Origin: Streptomyces sp. LaPpAH-108
Lineage (GTDB): Bacteria; Actinomycetota; Actinomycetes; Streptomycetales; Streptomycetaceae
Direction of reading: 5' to 3'
Assembly (NCBI RefSeq): GCF_000373625.1
Contig: NZ_KB891987.1
Span: forward strand, 434,001 to 498,000
Length of the DNA: 64,000 nucleotides
Positions within the stretch are counted from its first letter, which is position 1, and the number at the start of each line of letters is the position of its first letter. Positions 15,930 to 24,029 of this stretch are shown in pieces. A program made the position numbers and the translations under genes. The notes below the pieces were generated by a model. It saw nothing but the letters and a program-made list of their open reading frames with translations. It was not told the origin of the DNA and did no database searches.

Positions 15930-16829
15930 ATGGACAATCGGGACGCCGTCAGCGCCTTCCTGCGATCCAGGCGCGACAGGATCACCCCCGGCAAGGCGGG
16001 GCTGCCGGTGTACGGACAGCGCCGGGTGCCCGGACTGCGCCGGGGCGAGGTCGCGACGCTCGCCGGGGTGAGCGTCGAGTACTACACGCGCCTGGAGCGC
16101 GGGAACCTCCAGGGCGTCTCCGACAGCGTGCTGGACGCCCTCGCGCGGGCGCTGCGGCTCGACGCGACCGAGCGGATGTACCTGTACGACCTCGCCCGCG
16201 CCGCCGGACCGGCGCCCGCCGCGCGGACCCGGCAGCGGGGGGACCGCCCGGCCGTGCGGCCGAGCGTGGCGCGGATCGTCGCGGGGATGCCGGGGCTGCC
16301 CGCGTTCGTGATGAACAACCGTCTCGACGCGCTGGTCGCCAACCCCCTGGGCCGGGCGCTGTACGCGGAGCTGTACGCCGACGCGGCCACCGGCGGGAAC
16401 GTCGCCCGCTTCGCGTTCCTCACCCCCGCCGCCCGGCGGTTCTACACCGACTGGGAACCCATGGCCCGCTTCGCCGTGGGCGCGCTGCGCGTGGAGGCGG
16501 GGCGCAACCCCCACGACCCGGAGCTGACCCGGCTGATCGGCGAACTGTCCACGCGCAGCGACGAGTTCCGCGTGATGTGGGGCTCCCAGGACGTGCATGT
16601 CTTCCGCGACAGCACGAAGCGCTTCCACCATCCGGTCGTCGGCGACCTGGAGCTCGACCAGGAGACCATGAACCTGCCCGACGACAGCGGACTGAGCGTG
16701 CTCGTCTACAGCGCGGCAGCGGGAACGCCCGCCGAGGACGCCCTGACGCTGCTGGCCAATTGGTCCGCGACGACGGGAGAGACGGCGCGCGGACAGAACG
16801 CGGAGCGGGACGAACCCCGGCACCCCTGA
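15930..16829 (+). CDS. XRE-family regulator with MmyB-like ligand domain
   Basis: The 299-residue protein has a helix-turn-helix at ~35-70 (LRRGEVATLAGVSVEYYTRL), followed by the MmyB-type ligand-binding domain at ~110-270 (NRLDALVANPLGRALY, FYTDWEPMARFAVGALRVEA, STRSDEFRVMWGSQDV). This class is very common in Streptomyces beside SDR or flavin enzymes and typically represses the divergent oxidoreductase operon until an unknown lipid or small ligand binds. The 136-bp divergent spacer separates it from the SnoaL/SDR genes. A second member of the same family is at 61057-61947. Confidence 0.9.
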   Translation: MDNRDAVSAFLRSRRDRITPGKAGLPVYGQRRVPGLRRGEVATLAGVSVEYYTRLERGNLQGVSDSVLDALARALRLDATERMYLYDLARAAGPAPAARTRQRGDRPAVRPSVARIVAGMPGLPAFVMNNRLDALVANPLGRALYAELYADAATGGNVARFAFLTPAARRFYTDWEPMARFAVGALRVEAGRNPHDPELTRLIGELSTRSDEFRVMWGSQDVHVFRDSTKRFHHPVVGDLELDQETMNLPDDSGLSVLVYSAAAGTPAEDALTLLANWSATTGETARGQNAERDEPRHP

Positions 16830-16841
16830 GAGGGGCGCCCC

Positions 16842-17363
16842 CTACGGCACGATCCCGACCCGGGGAATCGTCGGCGTACGACCCTGCGACGCCTCACCCG
16901 GAACCGCGACCGTCCCCCGCTCCCCGACCCGGGTCCGCCGCCGCAGCCATGCCCGTCCCGCCGGGACGCACGCCAGGTGGGCGAGGACCACCCCGGCGGT
17001 GTTCAGGAGCAGCGCGTCCACGTCCGCGACCCGCCCCGGCACGCCGGTCTGCGCCAGCACGATGCCCAGCGAGATCAGGGCGCCCGCGGCGGCCGTACGG
17101 AACAGGGAGCCGAGCAGGGAGACGGTGAGCCTGCCGTCGGCCATCGGCAGCAGGACGCCCAGCGGGGCCAGCAGGGCGAGCCCGGCGCCGAGCCGGGTGG
17201 CCGCGTCGGGCCAGCCCAGCGCCAGATCGGCGCGGACCCCGGCGAGCGGGCGCAGGTTGGCGGGCCGTACCCAGGGCACGTCCAGCGGACGCAGCGTCAG
17301 CCAGGTGACGAGGGCGAGGTGCGCGACGAGGAGGACGCCCCCTGTCACACGGATGCGGATCAC
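16842..17363 (-). CDS. VanZ-like membrane protein
   Basis: GTG 17363 (VIRIRVTGGVLLVAHLALVT) gives a 173-residue protein. Upstream in-frame codons to 17471 have no hydrophobic character. Four to five transmembrane segments alternate with short loops, and the WLTLRPLDVPW and ANLRPLAGVRADL segments near the first loop match the VanZ family (W-x-L-x-P, N-x-x-P-F). The C-terminus is basic and polar. VanZ proteins are membrane proteins of unknown detailed action, associated in some genera with low-level teicoplanin resistance. The gene is convergent with the XRE regulator (12-bp gap). Confidence 0.75.
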   Translation of the reverse strand: MIRIRVTGGVLLVAHLALVTWLTLRPLDVPWVRPANLRPLAGVRADLALGWPDAATRLGAGLALLAPLGVLLPMADGRLTVSLLGSLFRTAAAGALISLGIVLAQTGVPGRVADVDALLLNTAGVVLAHLACVPAGRAWLRRRTRVGERGTVAVPGEASQGRTPTIPRVGIVP

Positions 17364-17555
17364 GGCATTGCCGCCGATGGAGCCTTGACGCTGCACGTCC
17401 CCCAAGACGCGCCACCCCGCACGATCGGTTCCGCACGCACCACCCGCGCCCCCGTGAGGCATACGCCACACCGCCGTACGCCCGCCGTCGTACTCCGCGC
17501 ACCGGGTGCCGAACCGCCGTACGCCACCCCCCCTCGGCGGCCAGTGGCCCCCCGC

Positions 17556-18167
17556 TCAGCCCTGGTCCACCGCGCTGGACGGCGGTGCCGTACTGCCCGG
17601 CCGGTCGCGTACGTCGTCGGTGCACTCGTAGCGGCGCAGGCCGCCGGTGCCGGGGCCGCCGAGGACCACCGCGCCGTCCTCCTCGGTCGCCGTCGAGTCG
17701 GAGAGGGTGCACACGACCTGGGCGAGGGCGTAGGAGGAGAGCCGGGAGGGGGCGGTGCTCAGCCGGAGCGCGTCCTCGGGGTCGTCGTGGGCAGGGCCGG
17801 ACACGCCGAGCCCGCCCGGCACCCGGGTCGCGTACCCCGCCGCGCGCTCCCCGGTGGAGGGGGCGGCGGCGAGCTGGTCGAGCAGGCCCTCGGCGACGAT
17901 GATCCGGCGCCGCGCGTCCGGGGTGCCCTCCGGCACCCGCACCGTACGGTCCACCGCGACCAGCGACGACTCGCACAGCAGGAAGACCTGGACGGGCACG
18001 CCGTGCGCGGACTCGTCGGGCAGCCCGGAGCCGGAGAGCGAGCAGGGCACCCGCGAGGGCGCCCGCCCGAAGTCGGTCGGCACCTCGGTGGGCCGGATGC
18101 CGCACCCGGCGAGCAGCGCGCCGAGCAGGGGGAGCGCCAGGAGCGGTCGCAGCGTACGCGCCCTCAT
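17556..18167 (-). CDS. Lipoprotein of the afsQ operon
   Basis: ATG 18167 overlaps the afsQ2 stop by 4 bp (ATGA). The N-terminus MRARTLRPLLALPLLGALLA ends in a GCG lipobox (Cys ~22). The ~180-residue mature part contains VPVQVFLLCESSLVAVDRTV and a region RIIVAEGLLDQLAAAPS resembling the GerMN-type lipoproteins (LpqB/CseA style) found with actinobacterial sensor kinases. Translational coupling with afsQ2 suggests that it modulates the sensor at the outer face of the membrane, as CseA does for the SigE system. That functional parallel is inference. The length of 203 residues is normal. Confidence 0.85.
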   Translation of the reverse strand: MRARTLRPLLALPLLGALLAGCGIRPTEVPTDFGRAPSRVPCSLSGSGLPDESAHGVPVQVFLLCESSLVAVDRTVRVPEGTPDARRRIIVAEGLLDQLAAAPSTGERAAGYATRVPGGLGVSGPAHDDPEDALRLSTAPSRLSSYALAQVVCTLSDSTATEEDGAVVLGGPGTGGLRRYECTDDVRDRPGSTAPPSSAVDQG

Positions 18168-19828
18168 CCGCGCCCCTCCCCGCCGGGCGTACCGGACGTG
18201 CCGGACCCGCCGCCCGAGGAGCCGTTCCCGACGGCGTCGTCGCCCTTGTCGTCCGCGTCCGTGCCCGCATCCACGTCCACGTCCGCGTCCGCCGATCCGC
18301 CCTCCTCCTCCGTCAGCCGCGAGGCGTCCCGGGGCAGCCGCAGCGTGAACACCGCACCCCCCTCGGGGGAGTTGGCGGCCGTGATCTCGCCGCCGTGGAT
18401 GTGGGCGTTCTCCAGCGCGATGGAGAGGCCGAGGCCGCTGCCCTCGGAGCGGGGGCGGGAGGCGCTGGCCTTGTAGAAGCGGTCGAAGACGTGCGGGAGG
18501 ACGTCCTCGGGGATGCCGGGGCCGTGGTCGCGCACCGCGATGACCAGGTCGTCCCCGTCGATGCGCACCGAGACCCGTACCGGGGAGCCGCCGTGCTTGA
18601 GGGCGTTGCCGATGAGGTTGGCGAGGATGACGTCGAGGCGGCGCGGGTCGAGCCGGCAGTGGACGCCGCGCTCGGCGTCCAGGTCGACCGCGTCGAGCCA
18701 GGCGCGGGCGTCGATGCAGGCGGTGATCTGGTCGGCGATGTCGACGTCGTCCAGCACGAGACGGGCGGTGCCCGCGTCGAAGCGGGTGACCTCCATCAGG
18801 TTCTCCACCAGGTCGTTGAGCCGCCGGGTCTCGCTGACCACGAGCCGTACGGCGGGCTCGATCATCGGGTCTATGCCCCCGCCCTCGAACTCCAGCTCCT
18901 CTTCGAGGACTTCGGTGACGGCGGTGATCGCGGTCAGCGGGGTGCGCAGCTCGTGCGACATGTCGGCCACGAAGCGCCGGGACGCCTCGTCGCGCGCGGC
19001 CATGTCCGCGACCCGCTTCTCCAGCGCGGCGGCGGCGTTGTTGAACGTCCGCGACAGATCGGCGAGTTCGTCGGTGCCGGAGACCCGCAGCCGGGTGTCC
19101 AGGCGCCCCTCGCCGAGCCTCCGCGCGGCCACCCCGAGCCGGTGCACCGGCTTGAGGACGGTCGTGGCGGCGGCCTGCGCGAGCAGCGCCGAGCCGATCA
19201 GCGCGAGCCCGGTGGCGATACCCAGCGACCAGGCAAGGGAGTTGAGGTCCTTGGCCTCCGGCTCGAGCGACTTGGCCATATAGCCGGTCGCGCCGCCACC
19301 GATCACCTTCGTGCCCGCCACGAGATACGGCGTGCCGTGATCGGTGACCCGCTGCCAGTACAGGTGGTACGGCGCCTCGTCCGAACCATTCGTCTTCTGC
19401 CGCTTGTTGACGGCGGCCGACAGTGAAGCGGGCACGTCCTTCAGCGAGAAGCCGTTCAGCCCCTCCGAACTGCCGTACACCGTGCGGCGGTCGGCGTCCT
19501 GGGCGACCAGGAGGACGCTGAAGCGCTGGCTGCTGCCCGCCATCTGCCCGGCGGCGATCTGGAGTTCGTCCTGCGTGGGATGCGTGGGCAGCGCGCCCGC
19601 GCGGTTCTGCATCTCCAGGCGGAAGTCGCGCAGCACCGCGTCCTGGGCGCGGGTGAGCACCGCCTCGCGGTTGAGCCAGTAGGCGATGCCCGACGCGGAC
19701 ACCGCCGCGGTCAGCGCGACAAGCCCGAAGACCAGCACAAGGCGCAGCCTGAGGCTCGTGAACCGCAGCCCGGCCGGCTTTCTCCCCCGCTCGGCCAGCC
19801 AGCGGCCGAGTCCCCCTCGTTCGTTCAC
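18164..19828 (-). CDS. afsQ2: Sensor histidine kinase AfsQ2
   Basis: GTG 19828 overlaps the afsQ1 stop by 4 bp (GTGA), giving 554 residues. The layout is a basic N-terminus, TM1 (LVLVFGLVALTAAVSASGIA), an extracellular sensor of ~150 residues, TM2 (GIATGLALIGSALLAQAAAT), a HAMP domain and a HisKA domain with H-box FVADMSHELRTPLTAI. The ATPase domain follows, with N-box NLIGNALKH, G1 DHGPGIPED and G2 GSGLGLSIA. The C-terminal ~50 residues are a Gly/Asp/Ser-rich tail. AfsQ2 phosphorylates AfsQ1, and in S. coelicolor the pair acts on antibiotic production and nitrogen-related growth. The order afsQ1-afsQ2-lipoprotein with divergent sigQ identifies it. Confidence 0.95.
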   Translation of the reverse strand: MNERGGLGRWLAERGRKPAGLRFTSLRLRLVLVFGLVALTAAVSASGIAYWLNREAVLTRAQDAVLRDFRLEMQNRAGALPTHPTQDELQIAAGQMAGSSQRFSVLLVAQDADRRTVYGSSEGLNGFSLKDVPASLSAAVNKRQKTNGSDEAPYHLYWQRVTDHGTPYLVAGTKVIGGGATGYMAKSLEPEAKDLNSLAWSLGIATGLALIGSALLAQAAATTVLKPVHRLGVAARRLGEGRLDTRLRVSGTDELADLSRTFNNAAAALEKRVADMAARDEASRRFVADMSHELRTPLTAITAVTEVLEEELEFEGGGIDPMIEPAVRLVVSETRRLNDLVENLMEVTRFDAGTARLVLDDVDIADQITACIDARAWLDAVDLDAERGVHCRLDPRRLDVILANLIGNALKHGGSPVRVSVRIDGDDLVIAVRDHGPGIPEDVLPHVFDRFYKASASRPRSEGSGLGLSIALENAHIHGGEITAANSPEGGAVFTLRLPRDASRLTEEEGGSADADVDVDAGTDADDKGDDAVGNGSSGGGSGTSGTPGGEGRG

Positions 19829-20502
19829 TGAGGCGCGTCCAGGCGGTAGCCGACCCCACGGACCGTACGGATCAGGGTCGGGGAGGACGGCACGTCCTCC
19901 ACCTTGGCCCGCAGCCGCTGCACACACGCGTCCACCAGGCGCGAGTCGCCCAGGTAGTCGTGCTCCCACACCAGACGCAGCAACTGCTGCCGGGACAGCG
20001 CCTGTCCGGGCCTGCGGCTCAGTTCGAGCAGCAGCCGCAGCTCGGTCGGGGTGAGCTGAAGGTCCTCGCCGTTCTTCGTCACGGTCATCGCCGAGCGGTC
20101 GATGACCACGTTGCCGAAGGTCGCGGAATCGCTGGACTCGCGTTCCCCGCGCCGCAGCACGGCGCGGATCCGGGCGTCCAGGACGCGGCCCTGCACCGGT
20201 TTCACCACGTAGTCGTCGGCGCCGGACTCCAGGCCGACCACCACGTCGATGTCGTCGCTGCGCGCGGTCAGCAAGATGATCGGCAACTGGTCGGTGCGGC
20301 GGATGCGCCGGCACACCTCGAACCCGTCGATGCCGGGCAGCATCACGTCCAGCACGATCAGGTCCGGCCGCTGTTCTCGCAGCAGCTTCAGACCGTCCTC
20401 GCCGCTGGCGGCGGTGGCGACCCGGTGCCCCTGGCGCGTCAGGGAGAGCTCCAGGGCCGTACGGATGGCGTCGTCGTCCTCGATCAGCAACAGGGAAGGC
20501 AC
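19825..20502 (-). CDS. afsQ1: Response regulator AfsQ1 (OmpR type)
   Basis: GTG 20502 yields 225 residues, the known AfsQ1 length; an ATG at 20520 is possible but would lengthen it. The receiver domain has the acidic pocket IEDDD (8-11), phospho-acceptor Asp52 in VLDVMLPG, T in LLTARS and K in VVKPV. The winged-helix DNA-binding domain at ~130-225 ends with RTVRGVGYRLD. AfsQ1 binds GTnAC-n6-GTnAC boxes and activates sigQ and pigmented-antibiotic activator genes in S. coelicolor. A matching box lies in the divergent region upstream of sigQ. The gene is translationally coupled to afsQ2. Confidence 0.96.
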   Translation of the reverse strand: MPSLLLIEDDDAIRTALELSLTRQGHRVATAASGEDGLKLLREQRPDLIVLDVMLPGIDGFEVCRRIRRTDQLPIILLTARSDDIDVVVGLESGADDYVVKPVQGRVLDARIRAVLRRGERESSDSATFGNVVIDRSAMTVTKNGEDLQLTPTELRLLLELSRRPGQALSRQQLLRLVWEHDYLGDSRLVDACVQRLRAKVEDVPSSPTLIRTVRGVGYRLDAPQ

Positions 20503-20652
20503 GCGCTCATTCTGGCCCATGCACCGGCTTCCGTACGACCCGTGCCGCACCCCGCGCTACGGCAGGAAGCGGGTCCGGCGAGGTCAGAGGGCATATGGCC
20601 CTGCCATCCGGGATGCCGGACAGCCGGGAACGACCCGCCGGGCGGGGCCCCT

Positions 20653-20668
20653 GTGACAGGTCTGTGAC
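20653..20668. promoter_or_regulatory. AfsQ1 box (GTGAC-n6-GTGAC) between afsQ1 and sigQ
   Basis: GTGAC at 20653-20657 and GTGAC at 20664-20668 are separated by AGGTCT. This fits the published AfsQ1 consensus GTnAC-n6-GTnAC exactly and lies 105 bp upstream of the sigQ start, in the divergent spacer. The site can serve sigQ activation and possibly autoregulation of afsQ1. Confidence 0.8.
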
Positions 20669-20772
20669 AGTCGGCGGACACGGCCATGAAGGTCGTTCGG
20701 CAAGCTTTTCGGCACGGGGGAAACAGCACCGAACAGCCCGAACACCGGACAGTCCACGACGGGGAGCGCGAG

Positions 20773-21549
20773 ATGAACACGCCGCACGGCATGAGCACCA
20801 GCGCAGTGGTCACACGTCTGCACGACGTGCACCGGGGGATCGAGAAGTCCGGTGCCGGCCCGGGCACCGCGCTGCTGGAACGCGGCCGGGAGCCCGGGAG
20901 CGTACGGGGGTGCGCGCGCGGCACCGGGCGTCAGCACACCGGGTACATGACGGTGGTCGACGCACGCCAGGGGGAGGCGTACGGGGCGGTCGCGGCCAGG
21001 GAGGAACAGGGGGAGCGACGCTCCCTGACGGAGGCGGAGTTCACCGCCTACGTCCAGGAGCGCCGCGCCTCCCTGTACGCGACCGCCTATCACCTCACCG
21101 GTGACCGGTTCGAGGCCGAGGACCTGCTGCAGAGCGCGCTGTTCTCGACCTACCGGGCCTGGGACCGCATCAGCGACAAGGCCGCGGTCGGCGGTTATCT
21201 GCGCCGCACCATGACCAACCTGCACATCAGCGCGTGGCGCCGCCGCAAGCTGAACGAGTACCCGACCGAGGAACTGCCGGAGACGCCCGCCGGTACGGAC
21301 GCGATGCGCGGCACCGAACTGCGCGCGGTCCTGTGGCAGGCGCTGGCCCGGCTGCCCGAACTCCAGCGCACGATGCTGGTCCTGCGCTACTACGAGGGCC
21401 GTACCGACCCGGAGATCGCCGACATACTCGGCATCAGCGTCGGCACGGTGAAGTCCAGCATCTGGCGCTCGCTGCGCCGGCTGCGCGACGACGAGGTGCT
21501 GAGCCTCGGCCGCGACGAGGAGAGCGCCTTCGGCGCCCTGGTCGCCTGA
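20773..21549 (+). CDS. sigQ: ECF sigma factor SigQ (SigE-like)
   Basis: ATG 20773 (MNTPHGMSTSAVVTRLHDVH) is preceded by GGGGAGCGCGAG. The open frame extends upstream to 20686, but that part covers the promoter. In the 258-residue protein, region 2 is at ~105-165 (YATAYHLTGDRFEAEDLLQS, then YLRRTMTNLHISAWRRRKLN) and region 4 is at ~190-245 (LPELQRTMLVLRYYEGRTDP and SVGTVKSSIWRSLRRLRDDE). The ~80-residue N-terminal extension is poorly conserved. SigQ genes lie divergent from afsQ1/afsQ2 and are under AfsQ1 control in S. coelicolor, where SigQ opposes AfsQ1 effects on antibiotics. The gene ends before a strong hairpin. Confidence 0.93.
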   Translation: MNTPHGMSTSAVVTRLHDVHRGIEKSGAGPGTALLERGREPGSVRGCARGTGRQHTGYMTVVDARQGEAYGAVAAREEQGERRSLTEAEFTAYVQERRASLYATAYHLTGDRFEAEDLLQSALFSTYRAWDRISDKAAVGGYLRRTMTNLHISAWRRRKLNEYPTEELPETPAGTDAMRGTELRAVLWQALARLPELQRTMLVLRYYEGRTDPEIADILGISVGTVKSSIWRSLRRLRDDEVLSLGRDEESAFGALVA

Positions 21550-21727
21550 GAGTTTCCGTAGGGCCGCCGGAGCATCGGCGGGCCGACGGGGAAAGCCCCG
21601 GGGCGATGGGGGAGAAGCCCTGGGGCGCGGCCCGAGGGGGGCCAACGGGGGAACGGGGGAGGAACCGTGGGACCGCTGGGGGGCGGTCCCACGGGAAACA
21701 CCAGGGGGAAAACGGGGGAGCACGGAA

Positions 21728-21776
21728 CGAAGGGGCGGGACTGGAGGGCCGGGGGGCCGTCAGTCCCGCCCCTTCG
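21728..21776. terminator. Perfect 16-bp stem hairpin between sigQ and the convergent kinase gene
   Basis: The arms at 21728-21743 (CGAAGGGGCGGGACTG) and 21761-21776 are perfect inverted repeats around a 17-base G-rich loop. With no T tract, it can act for both strands. The preceding 180 bp after sigQ is G-rich, purine-heavy sequence without a gene. Confidence 0.8.
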
Positions 21777-21838
21777 CCATGTCCGTCGTGCGTCACGCGT
21801 CGTGCTTCATGCGGGCGAGGGCGCTGCGTGCCGTGCGG

Positions 21839-22474
21839 TTACGCCGCCGCCTCCTGGGCCGTCTCACGCCCCGCCCCGGCCGCCGCCAGACGGCTCAGGG
21901 CCTCGTCCCGGCCGCAGGGGTGGGCGCCCAGGGAGACCTGGCGGTTGACGATCACGCGCTCCGTGCGCATCAGGCGCCAGCCGCGCCGCAGCAGGAACGG
22001 CACCGACTTGCGCCCCTCCTTCAGATCGCGCAGGAAACGGCGCCGGAAGGTGGTGAGCGGACCCCGGGTCAGACACAGCGCGTCCGCCAGCAGGCCCAGT
22101 TCACGGCAGCGCTCCACGATCTCCGCCGCGAAGATGCCCTCGGCGACGAACAGCGGGGTACGGCCGATGTCGAGGGTGTCCTCGCCGGTACGGGCGCTGC
22201 GCGCGATGTCGTACACCGGCACCGGCGTCGAACCCGTCGCGCACAGGCGGGTGATGGCCGCGACCGCCACGTCCGCGTCCCAGGACAGCGGGTGGTCCCA
22301 GTCGATGTCCGAACTCCCGTCCACCAGCGGCAGCGTCGGGTCGTCGCCCTCCTTGTAGAAGTCGTCGAGGCGCAGGACGGGCAGCCCGCAGAGGGCGGCG
22401 ACGAGTGACTTTCCCGATCCCGAGGGGCCGCACAGCAGCACCACACGGGCGGGGGACGGGGGATGGATGCTCAC
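21839..22474 (-). CDS. Uridine-kinase-like P-loop protein
   Basis: GTG 22474 (VSIHPPSPARVVLLCGPSGS) gives 211 residues; upstream codons to 22549 run into the divergent promoter and look non-coding. The Walker A motif is GPSGSGKS (~16-23), followed by LRLDDFYKEGDDPTLPLVDG (~34-53, the lid/substrate D-D-F-Y motif of uridine kinases), then DWDHPLSWD and VFAEGIFA-like VAEGIFAAEIVE (~105). It would phosphorylate uridine or cytidine using ATP or GTP, which fits the nearby nucleoside-catabolism genes. It is divergent from the secreted protein gene and convergent with sigQ. The specificity is unproven. Confidence 0.8.
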   Translation of the reverse strand: MSIHPPSPARVVLLCGPSGSGKSLVAALCGLPVLRLDDFYKEGDDPTLPLVDGSSDIDWDHPLSWDADVAVAAITRLCATGSTPVPVYDIARSARTGEDTLDIGRTPLFVAEGIFAAEIVERCRELGLLADALCLTRGPLTTFRRRFLRDLKEGRKSVPFLLRRGWRLMRTERVIVNRQVSLGAHPCGRDEALSRLAAAGAGRETAQEAAA

Positions 22475-22601
22475 GGAACACCAGTTTGACGCATGGTGGC
22501 GCCGTTGCCGACCACGCGGGTCGGCTTTGGAACGTGCGTCACACCTCAACTACCCTACGTGTCGACCGCATTACCCCGCGCACCCGAAGGTGGCACCAGC
22601 G

Positions 22602-23027
22602 ATGGCCCGACACTCCGCACCCCGGTCCCCCCGGCACCCGGCCCGGCGCGCCCTGATCGCCCTCGCGACGGCCGGAGCGGCCCTCGGCGCGGGCGCGGCG
22701 ACGGCCCACGCCGACGCGTCCGCCCCGCTCGTGGACCTGCCGTCGCGGCCCACGTCGCTGGGCAAGGTGGACCCGCAGGCCGGGCTCTCCGCGCTCACCA
22801 CCACCCTCGGCTACGCCACGGGCCCGATCGCGGGCCTCAAGCCCAACCCGCTCGCGGGCACCGGCGTCGACCCGCTGAACAACGGGGTGGGCACCCAGCT
22901 CGCCGACTTCAAGCCGCTCACCTCCCAGGCCCTGACCGCGCCCATCGCGGAGGCGCGGTCCTTCGGGCACATCCCCGTCGTCGGCCAGGTGCTCGGTGTC
23001 CTCGGCGCGGGCACCCCGCAGAGCTGA
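22602..23027 (+). CDS. Small secreted protein, 141 aa
   Basis: ATG 22602 follows an AAGGTGG site. The N-terminus has a twin-Arg-containing basic stretch (HSAPRSPRHPARR), a hydrophobic ALIALATAGAALGAGAATA core and an A-H-A cleavage site near residue 37, so it is exported, perhaps by Tat. The mature part (~100 residues) reads LVDLPSRPTSLGKVDPQAGL and is rich in Leu, Pro, Gly and Ala, with no cysteine. It resembles the 105-residue secreted protein at 12401-12718 in composition and layout. The function is unknown. Confidence 0.7.
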   Translation: MARHSAPRSPRHPARRALIALATAGAALGAGAATAHADASAPLVDLPSRPTSLGKVDPQAGLSALTTTLGYATGPIAGLKPNPLAGTGVDPLNNGVGTQLADFKPLTSQALTAPIAEARSFGHIPVVGQVLGVLGAGTPQS

Positions 23028-23045
23028 CCGGACCCCGGCACGCGG

Positions 23046-23090
23046 CGAGCCGCGCCGCTCCCGCCTCGTGGAGGGGAGCGACGCGGCTCG
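23046..23090. terminator. Long hairpin between convergent genes
   Basis: CGAGCCGCG (23046-23054) and CGCTCCC (23056-23062) pair with GGGAGCG (23074-23080) and CGCGGCTCG (23082-23090). The single-base bulges are symmetrical. It separates the secreted protein gene from the end of the dehydrogenase operon. Confidence 0.75.
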
Positions 23091-23123
23091 TGCGCGTACG
23101 GGACGTACGGAGACCTGGCGGGG

Positions 23124-24029
23124 TCAGTAGGAGGAACCCGCCGCGCCCAGCGCGCCCGTGGGGTGCCAGACCGTCTTCGTCTCCAGGAACGCCGTCATCC
23201 GGTCGATGCCCGGGGTCGCGGTGTGGTCCACAGGCTGTGGACGCAGGACGCGCTTGAGGTTGTCCGCCGCCGCGATCTCCAGGTCCTTCGCCAGCTCGGC
23301 GTCGGCGCCCGCGAGGTCGATCGCGTTGACGTCCTGGTGCGCGGCGAGCGGCGCGGCGATCTCCGCCGTCCGGCCGGACAGGATGTTGACGACACCGCCG
23401 GGCACGTCGGAGGTGGCCAGCACCTCGCCGAGCGACAGGGCGGGCAGCGGGGCCTTCTCGGAGGCGATGACGACCGCCGTGTTGCCGGTGGCGATCACCG
23501 GGGCGAGCACCGAGACCAGGCCGAGGAACGAGGAGTCCTGCGGGGCCAGTAGGGCGACGACGCCGGTCGGCTCCGGGGAGGACAGGTTGAAGTACGGGCC
23601 CGCGACCGGGTTGGCGCCGCCGACCACCTGGGCGATCTTGTCGGTCCAGCCCGCGTACCAGACCCAGCGGTCGATGGCCGCGTCCACGACCGCCGCCGCC
23701 TTCGCCTTCGACAGGCCCTCGGCCTCGGCGACCTCGCGGACGAACTGGTCCTTGCGGCCCTCCAGCATCTCCGCGACCCGGTAGAGGACCTGGCCGCGGT
23801 TGTACGCGGTCGCGCCGGACCAGCCGCCGAACGCCTTGCGCGCGGCGACGACCGCGTCACGGGCGTCCTTACGGCTCGACTGCGGCGCGTTCGCGAGCCA
23901 GTTGCCCTTCGTGTCGGTCACCTCGTACACCCGGCCGCTCTCGGAACGCGGGAACTTCCCGCCGACGTACAGCTTGTAGGTCTTGAAGACCGACAGCCGC
24001 GGCTCGGTCTTTTCCGTCTTATCGGACAT
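23124..24029 (-). CDS. Truncated aldehyde dehydrogenase-fold protein without the catalytic Cys
   Basis: The 301-residue protein aligns with the N-terminal NAD-binding part of the ALDH superfamily (LYVGGKFPRSESGRVYEVTD at ~20; WYAGWTDKIAQVVGG at ~125; EPTGVVALLAPQDSSFLGLV at ~153). It ends where the catalytic domain would begin: no E-L-G-G and no G-Q-x-C motif is present. ATG 24029 overlaps the end of the full-length dehydrogenase gene by 11 bp, so the two are translationally coupled. The pair (479 + 301 residues) has the architecture of the single-chain ALDH16 family, a full domain plus a degenerate partial one, but split in two. It probably forms a structural subunit of the active enzyme. 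Confidence 0.8.
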   Translation of the reverse strand: MSDKTEKTEPRLSVFKTYKLYVGGKFPRSESGRVYEVTDTKGNWLANAPQSSRKDARDAVVAARKAFGGWSGATAYNRGQVLYRVAEMLEGRKDQFVREVAEAEGLSKAKAAAVVDAAIDRWVWYAGWTDKIAQVVGGANPVAGPYFNLSSPEPTGVVALLAPQDSSFLGLVSVLAPVIATGNTAVVIASEKAPLPALSLGEVLATSDVPGGVVNILSGRTAEIAAPLAAHQDVNAIDLAGADAELAKDLEIAAADNLKRVLRPQPVDHTATPGIDRMTAFLETKTVWHPTGALGAAGSSY

